Source of the DNA: a virus
Length of the DNA: 23,624 bases
Virus record (IMG/VR): IMGVR_UViG_3300027917_000178
Coordinates: 1 to 23,624 of that record
Strand: one strand, 5' to 3'
Part shown: positions 5,445 through 12,408 of the stretch, one piece after another
Position numbering within the stretch: position 1 is the stretch's first letter
Layout of the letters: every line of letters begins with the position of its first letter
Program-made: the position numbers and the translations under genes
Notes under the pieces: generated by a model
Database searches by the model: none
What the model was told of the DNA's origin: nothing
The model's input: only the letters and a program-made list of their open reading frames with translations

Positions 5445-7673
5445 ATGGCTGAAGAACGCGATAACGAAGAGAACACCACCGAGGACGGCGGATATTCGCG
5501 CGACGCGCGTAAGCTGCCCCCCGGCGAGTCCCCCAGCGACGGCATCTCTGCCGAAGCGAGCATGGACCAGGAGATTGAGGAGACTGGAGAGTTCACGGAT
5601 GCGTGGCTGATCCAGAAGGCCCAGTCCATCTACTCTGCGTCCACTGACTACATGGACGCGAACATCACGAACGTCTGGGAGCGCAGCCTTTCGCACTTCC
5701 GGAACGAGCACGCGCCTGGGACTGCGTACAACCGCAAGGGCTTCAAGCGTTCGCGGACCTTCCGGCCCAAGACCCGGGCCAACGTGAAGCAGCACGAGTC
5801 TGGCCTGGCCAACGCCGCGTTCTCCACGCTGCACCTGGTAGACATCCAGCCCAGGATCCCGACCAATCCGGCTCAGCAGCTGTCGGCGGCGATCAACAAG
5901 ATCTGCCTGCAGTACCGGCTCGAGAACTCGATTAAGTGGTTCCTTACGGTCCAGGGCGCATTCCAGGACACCAAGGTCTACGGTCTCTGCATCAGCCACC
6001 AGTACTGGGATTACCTCGAAGACACCGACCTCCAGCCCGCCAAGGACGAGAAAGGCGAGCTGATCATGGGTGAGCACGAGGGCGACAAGGTACCGATGGG
6101 CGAAGAGGTCACGGTGATCCGCCGCGATAAGCCGGCGGTGGACCTGATCGAGCCCGAGAACTTCCGCTTCGACGCCATGTGCGACTGGCGTGACCCGGCG
6201 AGCACCTCGCCGTACATCATCCTGCTGAAGCCCATGTACGTGGGCGAGGCGCTGGAGATGATGGAGTCTGCGAACTTCAAGACTGGCCAGCCGAGATGGC
6301 GGAAGTACTCCCGAGCGGAGCTGCTTGCCACCAGGAACCAGGAGTACTCGCGCACCCGCCAGGCGCGTGAAGGCCGTGGTCGTATCGATCCGGCAGACGA
6401 TCAGGCGGGCGACGACTACACGACCGTCTGGGCCCACATGAACATCGTGCGGGTCAACGGCACCGACTACATCTACTGGACGATGGGCACTGAGTTAGTA
6501 CTCACTGACCCGATACCGCTGACCGAGGAATACCCGTGGCTGCTGGAGGGCGAGCGCCCCTTCGTGGTCGGGTACTCCACGATCGAGACGCACAGGAACT
6601 TCCCGGCGGGCGACGTAGAGCAGAGTGCACCGATCCAGGAAGAAATCAATACCGTCGCTAACCAACGGCTCGACAATGTCAAACTGGTGCTGAACAAGCG
6701 GTACTTTGTAAAACGCGGCAGCCAGGTAGACTTAGAGTCGTTGATTCGGAACGTCCCTGGCGGGGGTGTGATGATGAATGATCCGGAAAAGGACGTTATC
6801 ACCATCAACACGCCGGACGTTACCGGATCTTCGTACCAGGAGCAGGGTGTGCTCGCCAGCGAGTTCGATGAGCTTGTAGGCGGATTCAACCCCCAGACGG
6901 CGCAGCAGAAGTCGGTCGGTGGCATGACCATGGCCGGCGCTGCCGCCAACTCCGTTCAGGACTACGGCATCAAGGTCTTCATCGAGACCTGGATGCAGCC
7001 GGTTCTCCGACAGCTTGTGCGCCTGGAGCAGATGTACGAAACGGATTTCGTGCTCCTCGCTCACGCCGCGGAAGAGGCCGAAATGGTCGAGCGTTTTGGT
7101 TTATCCGAAGTGACCGACGACCTGCTGCGACAAGAGCTGACCGTACGGGTCAACGTGGGCATGGGAAATACGGACCCGATGCGCCGCGTGGAGCGCCTGG
7201 TGTTCGGCGTAGCGAAGACCGCAGAATTGAACCCCCAGATGCAGATGAGGCTGAAGGGAAGCGAAGTAGCCGACGAGATCTTCGGATCGCTGGGCTACCG
7301 CGACTCGAGCCGCTTCTTCATGAGCGACGACGAGTTCGCCCAGTGGCAGGAGCAGAATCCGCCGGGGCCGAGCGACATCGACGTCAAGATGCGCGAGCTG
7401 GACATCCGGCAGGAAGACAACAAGCTGCGCGATCAGCGTGAGCGCGAAAAGGCGGGCAGGGACTTCGAGGTCCGCATGGAAGACATCCTGGCACGGCAGG
7501 ACGCTAAGCTCGACGAGTTGATGACCAGACTGGCCCAGGCTAAGATCGCAGATCAGACGCAGCGAGATATCGCTGCCGGCAATCAGGCGCTCCAGGCCAG
7601 GGACCAAAACGTCAGACTGACAGAATCCCAGGCCCAGGCGCAGCAACCGCCGAAGCCTGGAGGAGAGAAGTGA
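5445..7673 (+). CDS. Portal protein
   Basis: A 742-residue portal (head-tail connector) protein that would form the dodecameric ring at one capsid vertex. Support comes from its length, its place after the large terminase and before scaffold and capsid genes, and its makeup: an acidic N-terminus (1-45), an alpha/beta body with a long central region (about 60-560, including NFRFDAMCDWRDPA and the stretch PIQEEINTVANQRLDN typical of the portal stem region), and a C-terminal long charged coiled coil (about 640-730) ending in a Gln-rich tail. It resembles portals of P22-like and large-genome podoviruses. ATG 5445 has only a weak ribosome site (ATAGG), perhaps limiting portal copy number. The stop overlaps the next GTG. 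Confidence 0.88.
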   Translation: MAEERDNEENTTEDGGYSRDARKLPPGESPSDGISAEASMDQEIEETGEFTDAWLIQKAQSIYSASTDYMDANITNVWERSLSHFRNEHAPGTAYNRKGFKRSRTFRPKTRANVKQHESGLANAAFSTLHLVDIQPRIPTNPAQQLSAAINKICLQYRLENSIKWFLTVQGAFQDTKVYGLCISHQYWDYLEDTDLQPAKDEKGELIMGEHEGDKVPMGEEVTVIRRDKPAVDLIEPENFRFDAMCDWRDPASTSPYIILLKPMYVGEALEMMESANFKTGQPRWRKYSRAELLATRNQEYSRTRQAREGRGRIDPADDQAGDDYTTVWAHMNIVRVNGTDYIYWTMGTELVLTDPIPLTEEYPWLLEGERPFVVGYSTIETHRNFPAGDVEQSAPIQEEINTVANQRLDNVKLVLNKRYFVKRGSQVDLESLIRNVPGGGVMMNDPEKDVITINTPDVTGSSYQEQGVLASEFDELVGGFNPQTAQQKSVGGMTMAGAAANSVQDYGIKVFIETWMQPVLRQLVRLEQMYETDFVLLAHAAEEAEMVERFGLSEVTDDLLRQELTVRVNVGMGNTDPMRRVERLVFGVAKTAELNPQMQMRLKGSEVADEIFGSLGYRDSSRFFMSDDEFAQWQEQNPPGPSDIDVKMRELDIRQEDNKLRDQREREKAGRDFEVRMEDILARQDAKLDELMTRLAQAKIADQTQRDIAAGNQALQARDQNVRLTESQAQAQQPPKPGGEK

Positions 7674-7858
7674 AGTTCCTGGCAGTAGCCGATCACGGAC
7701 AATCAGTCTGGTTAGAGGAGGCCCAAGAGGTCAGGAGAGTCCTGGCCATGGGCATCAAGGAGATCAAGTTTTACCCAGTTCAGATCCACGGGGATACGTA
7801 CCAGCCGGTGATAGGAGACGCCATCACGCTGGAAGAACTGGAGCAGATGAGGCACTGA
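7670..7858 (+). CDS. Small hypothetical protein (62 aa)
   Basis: A 62-residue protein starting at GTG 7670, overlapping the portal stop by 4 bases and preceded by GGAGGAG (7659-7665). It reads as a small alpha/beta domain (FLAVADHGQSVWLEE, then IKEIKFYPVQIHGD) with an acidic C-terminus. No family recognised. Tight coupling to the portal suggests co-expression with head genes. Confidence 0.65.
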   Translation: MKFLAVADHGQSVWLEEAQEVRRVLAMGIKEIKFYPVQIHGDTYQPVIGDAITLEELEQMRH

Positions 7859-7868
7859 GGAGGGCCTA

Positions 7869-8177
7869 ATGGCGGAAGTCGCCTTTATCGATGATCGAGA
7901 ACGAATGCTCTTCGCTGAGGCTCAACTCGGCGAAGACGTCATAACCTGGCTGAACACACCGGTTGGCCAGTACGTGCGCGGGTGCGCGCTCCAGGAGATT
8001 GAGAAACTCCGGGACGAGTTAGAGGAGTGTAACCCCAACAGTATCTTTGGGCGGCGGAAGATCCGGCGCCTTCAGGTGGACGCCAAGGCAGCACGGTTAG
8101 TGCTACAGTGGCTGAACGAAGCAATCCAGAACGGCGAAAACGCCTATCAAAATCTCAAGGAATACAGAGATGAGTGA
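7869..8177 (+). CDS. Helical hypothetical protein (102 aa)
   Basis: A 102-residue, mostly helical protein. ATG 7869 follows a strong GAGGAGGG (7857-7864). Residues about 45-102 form charged amphipathic helices (LQEIEKLRDELEE, then AKAARLVLQWLNEAIQ), which suggests a coiled-coil or helical-bundle protein. It overlaps the scaffold gene by 8 bases. Small helical proteins at this position are frequent in podovirus head modules and are usually uncharacterised. I assign no function. Confidence 0.7.
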   Translation: MAEVAFIDDRERMLFAEAQLGEDVITWLNTPVGQYVRGCALQEIEKLRDELEECNPNSIFGRRKIRRLQVDAKAARLVLQWLNEAIQNGENAYQNLKEYRDE

Positions 8178-9345
8178 GACACCTATCCACGCAGAGGACG
8201 GGTCTCCCCTTCGAGCAGAGCCGAAGATGGAGCGCCCTTTCACCCACCCCATGGAGGCATACCAGACCCAATCGGTTGACAACGATGGGGAGGACGCGCC
8301 AGAATCCGAAGGAGAGGTCGCAGAAGACCCCCGCATGGCCATCATGAACGCGGCCGCGGAGGCAGCAGACCAGGACAGAATGATTGCCCCAGGCACACGT
8401 CAAGAAGACATGCCGATGGGCGAACCGGTGCCAGAGCCGGGCCTTGATAGCCAAGAGGCGTTTTCGGGGGAAGAGGAGCAGGAAGCTCCTCACGAAGAGG
8501 TCGACACGGATGTCGACCCACTCGAAGACTTCATCGTCAGGAACGAAGAAGGAGACTTCTTCAGGACGGTGGTCGACGGTAGAGAGCAGCTCATACCTCT
8601 AGAGCGCGCAAGGGCCCAGCTTCAGAAGCACGAAGCCGCGGACCAGCGCATGCAGGTAGCCGCCCAGATCAACAAGAATCTGGAAGAGCGCGAAGCAGCG
8701 ATCGCGGCACGGGAACGGCAGTTTGCTGTACCGAAGGAACCCGATCCGGTTCCCGAAATCGAGGAACGGATCACTGACGAGGAACTGGAGTCAAAAGCTC
8801 GAGACCTCGTCAACGGACTCTTTACGGGGTCCGAGGAAGAAGCGGCCGCCAAGCTGGCCGAAGTTCTGAAGGAAGTTAAGGGCGCGGCTCAACCCGCCAC
8901 CCAGATTAACGCCGATGAACTCATTCAGCGGGCGGTCTCCGCCACGACGCAGGTGCTGTCGGAAAAGGAGCGGTCAACGGATATTCGCGAGGGCTACGTT
9001 AGGTTCGAGCAGGATTACCCGGAGATCGTCCAAGACAGCATGCTGCTCAACATGGCGGACGGCATGACTGATGCGATCGCTCAAGAGCATCCGGAATGGA
9101 AGCCGAGTCAAGTCATGCAGGAAGCGGGCAAACGAGTACGCGAGTGGGTCGATCAGGTTTCGGGAAAGGAACCGGCCCCCGAGCAGTCAGAAGCGCCTCA
9201 AGTTGATCGTCAGGACCGAAAAAGGAAACTTCGGCCGATGCCAACGGCGCGTCAAGGGGTAGAAGAACAAGAGCCCCAAGACCAACCGGAAACCCCTCAG
9301 TCCTTTATGGATGAGATCCGGAAAAGCCGCGGACAGGCCGTCTGA
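8170..9345 (+). CDS. Capsid scaffolding protein
   Basis: A 391-residue, strongly acidic and helical protein directly before the major capsid gene, the usual scaffold position. The N-terminal 110 residues are acidic and disordered-looking. Then comes a short beta motif (about 120-140, FFRTVVDGREQLIPL) followed by a coiled coil (about 142-185, ARAQLQKHEAADQRMQ), a sequence pattern seen repeatedly in phage scaffolds. The C-terminal third is charged and ends in a basic tail (MDEIRKSRGQAV) that may contact capsid subunits, as scaffold tails often do. It has no enzyme motifs and no protease signature. It would be absent or reduced in mature particles. Confidence 0.8.
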   Translation: MSETPIHAEDGSPLRAEPKMERPFTHPMEAYQTQSVDNDGEDAPESEGEVAEDPRMAIMNAAAEAADQDRMIAPGTRQEDMPMGEPVPEPGLDSQEAFSGEEEQEAPHEEVDTDVDPLEDFIVRNEEGDFFRTVVDGREQLIPLERARAQLQKHEAADQRMQVAAQINKNLEEREAAIAARERQFAVPKEPDPVPEIEERITDEELESKARDLVNGLFTGSEEEAAAKLAEVLKEVKGAAQPATQINADELIQRAVSATTQVLSEKERSTDIREGYVRFEQDYPEIVQDSMLLNMADGMTDAIAQEHPEWKPSQVMQEAGKRVREWVDQVSGKEPAPEQSEAPQVDRQDRKRKLRPMPTARQGVEEQEPQDQPETPQSFMDEIRKSRGQAV

Positions 9346-9358
9346 TCATGGAGTGATC
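9344..9358 (+). promoter_or_regulatory. Hairpin holding the capsid-gene ribosome site
   Basis: GATCA (9344-9348) and TGATC (9354-9358) can pair around the loop TGGAG, which contains the GGAG ribosome site 9 bases before the capsid ATG at 9363. The stem includes part of the scaffold stop codon. This could expose or tune the site, but a 5-bp stem is modest and may be chance. Confidence 0.35.
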
Positions 9359-9362
9359 TAAA

Positions 9363-10334
9363 ATGGCAGGACAAGTATGGCAGACCAACTCCCTCGGGGG
9401 TTACATGTGGTCGCCCAATCTGTCTCGTAAACTTCGGACTGCACTGCAGCCGATGGTTCGTTTCCGCCAGTTCTGCGACGCAAAGGAAGCGTTTGGACTT
9501 GGCAAAGGTGACACCTTCAACTGGAACGTCTACAGCGATGTAGCCGACCAGGGTGGCACGCTCCTCGAAACGGACGTAATGCCCGAGACGAACTTCACCA
9601 TCTCTCAGAAGTCGCTGACCGTCACCGAGTACGGTAACAGCGTTCCGTTCACCAAGAAGCTCGACGATCTGTCTGAGCAGCCGGTAACGGAAGTGATCCA
9701 CAAGGTTCTCAAGAACGACGCACGCAAGGCGCTCGACACTGCTTCCTACTCCCAGTTCCTGGCCAGCCAGGTGAAGGTAGTTGGAACCGGTACCGCTGGC
9801 TCCGAAGCGATCTCCGTGACCGAGAACGGCACGCCTGCGGCGTCCACGAACGTAGCCATGCTGACTGGCCACGTGAAGCTGGTTGCTGACGAGATGGCAG
9901 AGCGGGACATTCCCACCTACGACGGTGTGAACTACATGGCTCTGTTCCGTCCCCGTGCTCTCCGCGCGTTCAAGAACGAGCTGGAAAGCATTCACCAATA
10001 TGTCTCCGAAGGATGGCATGTCATCATGAACGGCGAGAAAGGCCGTTACGAAGGCATCCGCTTCTGCGAGCAGACCAACATTTCTCAGGCAGTTCTGACG
10101 GCCGCCTGGGGAACCGCGGACGCCACCGGCGCCCGGTCTGCCGGCTTCTTCTTCGGACAGGACACGGTAGTCGAGGCCTTCTCCATTCCGGAGGAGATCC
10201 GCGGTAAGATCCCGACCGATTACGGCCGGTCTCGCGGTGTCGCCTGGTATGCGCTCCTGGGTTACGGTATCGTTCACAACGATTCGGCAAACCCGGCGCA
10301 GAACCGCATCCTGCACTGGACCTCTCAGGCGTAA
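9363..10334 (+). CDS. Major capsid protein, N4-gp56 type
   Basis: A 323-residue HK97-fold capsid protein. It matches the N4-gp56 family in length and pattern: an N-terminal arm with WSPNLSRKLRTAL, a strand region GDTFNWNVYSDV, the E-loop and spine-helix region (QKSLTVTEYGNSVPFTKKLDDLS), and the late motif GRYEGIRFCEQTNI, which corresponds to the family's G-x-x-x-x-x-RF-x-E-x-x motif. Position right after the scaffold supports it. ATG 9363 has GGAG at 9350-9353. The next gene, 27 bases on, is likely also a capsid component. Nothing is missing or truncated. Confidence 0.88.
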   Translation: MAGQVWQTNSLGGYMWSPNLSRKLRTALQPMVRFRQFCDAKEAFGLGKGDTFNWNVYSDVADQGGTLLETDVMPETNFTISQKSLTVTEYGNSVPFTKKLDDLSEQPVTEVIHKVLKNDARKALDTASYSQFLASQVKVVGTGTAGSEAISVTENGTPAASTNVAMLTGHVKLVADEMAERDIPTYDGVNYMALFRPRALRAFKNELESIHQYVSEGWHVIMNGEKGRYEGIRFCEQTNISQAVLTAAWGTADATGARSAGFFFGQDTVVEAFSIPEEIRGKIPTDYGRSRGVAWYALLGYGIVHNDSANPAQNRILHWTSQA

Positions 10335-10361
10335 GCCTGGGGTAGCATAGGAGCTATCGCA

Positions 10362-10745
10362 ATGAGCGGACAGTTTTACGACAACCCACAGCGCACCATC
10401 CTGCACCTCGATGCTGCAGCCATCGCCACCGGCGGTGACCTCGCAACGATCGTAGGACCGGCAGGAAAGGTTGGCCGCGTTCGGAGATTTGACCTGGTAA
10501 CCACGACCGCCTTCACGGTCGCGGACAGTGAGCTGTCTCTGGACACGATCACGCCTTCGCTGACGACCCCGCCGTCTCTGACGGCGGCCTTCACCGGCTC
10601 TGCCGCAGGTGACGTTACCCGTGCAGCTTCGAGCGCCCTCCAGGGCTTCTCGGATCTGCCGGCCGACTCTCCCCTGCAGCTGGCGTCGGATGGCGGCTCG
10701 ACGGCCGGTGCTGGTTCCATCGAACTCGAAATCGATTGGTACTAA
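10362..10745 (+). CDS. Probable capsid-associated (decoration-like) protein
   Basis: A 127-residue protein rich in Ala, Thr, Ser and Gly with alternating hydrophobic residues, suggesting a small beta-sandwich (for example GRVRRFDLVTTTAF and SIELEIDWY at the end). It lies just after the capsid gene, where head-decoration or head-fibre proteins usually sit. I do not recognise a named family, so the decoration role is inferred from position and composition. ATG 10362 uses AGGAG at 10349-10353, within a small ATAG-GAG-CTAT inverted repeat. Confidence 0.6.
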   Translation: MSGQFYDNPQRTILHLDAAAIATGGDLATIVGPAGKVGRVRRFDLVTTTAFTVADSELSLDTITPSLTTPPSLTAAFTGSAAGDVTRAASSALQGFSDLPADSPLQLASDGGSTAGAGSIELEIDWY

Positions 10746-10749
10746 TCCA

Positions 10750-10762
10750 AAGGAGGTGATCC
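10750..10762 (+). promoter_or_regulatory. Near-full-length Shine-Dalgarno sequence
   Basis: AAGGAGGTGATCC is a 13-base perfect complement to the 3' end of bacterial 16S rRNA (GGATCACCTCCTT). It ends directly at the ATG at 10763, giving GGAGG the normal 6-base spacing. Other ribosome sites in the window match over only 4 to 7 bases. Confidence 0.85.
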
Positions 10763-10990
10763 ATGGAAGGTAAAAACAGCATCGGACAGCCCGTGAAGGG
10801 ACGCAAAGAGGGAGCCGGCGTAAGCACCGGTCTCTCCGAGCGATCTGACTTCATGTCTGACCAGACGATGAGCGACGCCTCGTTCAACGAGAGCGGCTCA
10901 AAGGCCTCTGGCTTCACTCGCCAGGTGAAGGGCCAGCGGACTTCCAAGTCCGTGTCTGGGAAAGGCTACAGCTTCACGCTGGAAGGCTAA
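10763..10990 (+). CDS. Small hypothetical protein (75 aa), very strong ribosome site
   Basis: A 75-residue, Ser/Gly/Lys-rich protein with no hydrophobic core and low predicted order (for example SDASFNESGSKASG). No family recognised. It starts at ATG 10763 behind a 13-base Shine-Dalgarno match, suggesting high output, and it is the last gene before the terminator at 11009-11052. With the capsid and decoration-like genes before it, a high-copy virion or assembly role is possible, but the sequence alone does not show it. Confidence 0.65.
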   Translation: MEGKNSIGQPVKGRKEGAGVSTGLSERSDFMSDQTMSDASFNESGSKASGFTRQVKGQRTSKSVSGKGYSFTLEG

Positions 10991-11008
10991 CAGTCCACCA
11001 CCGCGACA

Positions 11009-11052
11009 GGCCCCCGACCAGGACCACAAATCCTGTGAGGGGGCCGCTTTTT
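11009..11052 (+). terminator. Intrinsic terminator after the capsid block
   Basis: GGCCCCC (11009-11015) pairs with GGGGGCC (11039-11045). Inside, CAGGA (11019-11023) pairs with TCCTG (11031-11035), and TTTTT follows at 11048-11052. This is a classical stem plus U-tract. It separates the head genes from the adaptor and tail genes; partial readthrough would lower expression of the latter. Confidence 0.85.
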
Positions 11053-11062
11053 GGAGAACGAC

Positions 11063-11368
11063 ATGCCCAAAGACGTTAAGGCAGTGACCCCGAGACCGAG
11101 CTACCGAAACTACGTTTACGAGAACCTCGGGATGGTTGAGGTCGACACCGACAACATGGCGGGCGGCGTTGAAGAGCGTTTCTACGCAGGGGCCTCCCTG
11201 GAAGAAGGCGTCTCTGGCGTCAAGTCGATCGATACGACCTACGAAAATTTCAGTGAGGATCTGGTAGACAGCCCCCGTTCGGAAGGCATTGCGAAGGGTC
11301 CGGCAACGGTTTCCCCTGACGCGCCGCGTCCGATCGACCTGCATCGGTATCCTCACAGGCGATACTGA
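11063..11368 (+). CDS. Hypothetical protein (101 aa)
   Basis: ATG 11063 is chosen over an upstream TTG at 11051 that lies in the terminator U-tract; GGAG (11053-11056) is 6 bases from the ATG. The protein has an N-terminal basic/aromatic stretch (RPSYRNYVYENLG), an acidic middle and a basic, His/Arg-rich end (DLHRYPHRRY). It looks partly disordered. No family recognised. Position between capsid and adaptor genes suggests a virion or assembly component. Confidence 0.65.
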   Translation: MPKDVKAVTPRPSYRNYVYENLGMVEVDTDNMAGGVEERFYAGASLEEGVSGVKSIDTTYENFSEDLVDSPRSEGIAKGPATVSPDAPRPIDLHRYPHRRY

Positions 11369-11380
11369 GGGGGAATACCC

Positions 11381-11689
11381 ATGGCTTTTGACCCGTCGCG
11401 TCCTCACGCGAAAATCATTTCTGCGAACCCTTCTCCGGAGTCGCCCGTCTACGAGCAGGACGGTGTTTTCTATGACGCCAACTGCAAAGAAGTCGGGAAG
11501 GCTGACGGGTACTCGCGCGCCCAGGCGGCCAAGAAGAACCGCCCGGAACCAGCTCCTGAGCCGGCAAGCGCAGAGGACCGTGCGTCCTTGATTATCGGCG
11601 CAGTGGCTTCACCTCACGCAGAGGCGGCCAAGGAGAACGCAGCAGCGGCCGCAGCAGAGGATCTGTCTGACGACGCCGGGGAGGACTGA
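11381..11689 (+). CDS. Hypothetical protein with Ala/Glu-rich tail (102 aa)
   Basis: The first 50 residues look ordered (PVYEQDGVFYDANCKEVGK); this resembles short domains found near head-tail joining genes, but I cannot name it. Residues about 50-102 are low in complexity, with Pro-Glu-Ala repeats and a run of Ala near 86-91, ending in an acidic tail. ATG 11381 follows GAGGGGGA. The stop overlaps the adaptor ATG by one base, implying coupling. Confidence 0.65.
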   Translation: MAFDPSRPHAKIISANPSPESPVYEQDGVFYDANCKEVGKADGYSRAQAAKKNRPEPAPEPASAEDRASLIIGAVASPHAEAAKENAAAAAAEDLSDDAGED

Positions 11690-12396
11690 TGTCCTCCTTC
11701 CTGGAACTCGTTCAGGATTTGCACACGGAGTGCGGGGCGGCTGGTGTCGCCCCGACTTCTGTTACGAGCCAGGCCGGCGAAGCCGCACGCCTGGTACGAT
11801 GGATCCAGCGCGCCGACCGGGACATCACGCTAAAGTGGATCAACTGGAAGTTCATGCGGAAGACGTTTTCCGCCGCCGGCGGTAACACGACTTCTGCCAG
11901 CGTGGCCACCTTGGCCAAGCCAGCTGATCACAAGACCTGGGACCTGGACACGTTCCAGATCGTCTACCCGGGCGAGACTCAGAAAGTCCCGCTGGAAGCG
12001 GTCGAGTACGAGAACATCAAAGGCGACACTCTCGACACCGCAGAGGGCCCGCCTGCTCGAGTAATCATCATGCCGGACAACAGCCTCCAGTTTGAGCCTG
12101 TGCCGGACGGCGTGTATACGATCCACGCGGACTACTACAAGACGTATACCAAGCTGACGAATAACACCGACATCCCCGCGATGCCCGTGGACTACCACGA
12201 TACGGTGCTCCTGGGTCGCGCGATGATGTACTATGCCAACTACGAAAACGCGCCGGAGATCAAGCAGCAGGGCTTGGAGCTGTACGAGGCCGGCATGATC
12301 GAGCTGGAGAACCACCAGCTGCCGAATCAGAATTACTCTCGTGCCAGGACCGGCGGAGGCTTTGAAGTCATCGGTGGCCAGGATCACGACTGGTAA
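11689..12396 (+). CDS. Head-tail adaptor protein
   Basis: A 235-residue protein of the phage adaptor type that joins the portal ring to the tail nozzle. The N-terminus (FLELVQDLHTECGAAG, then VTSQAGEAARLVRWIQRAD) is the typical start of this family, with helices that would pack against the portal. The middle is beta-rich (FQIVYPG, IIMPDNSLQFEPVPDGVYTIHADYYK) and the C-terminal third is helical (LLGRAMMYYANYENAP). The tail nozzle gene follows after 12 bases, the usual order. ATG 11689 overlaps the previous stop by one base. Confidence 0.8.
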   Translation: MSSFLELVQDLHTECGAAGVAPTSVTSQAGEAARLVRWIQRADRDITLKWINWKFMRKTFSAAGGNTTSASVATLAKPADHKTWDLDTFQIVYPGETQKVPLEAVEYENIKGDTLDTAEGPPARVIIMPDNSLQFEPVPDGVYTIHADYYKTYTKLTNNTDIPAMPVDYHDTVLLGRAMMYYANYENAPEIKQQGLELYEAGMIELENHQLPNQNYSRARTGGGFEVIGGQDHDW

Positions 12397-12408
12397 AGTG
12401 GAGAAAGG

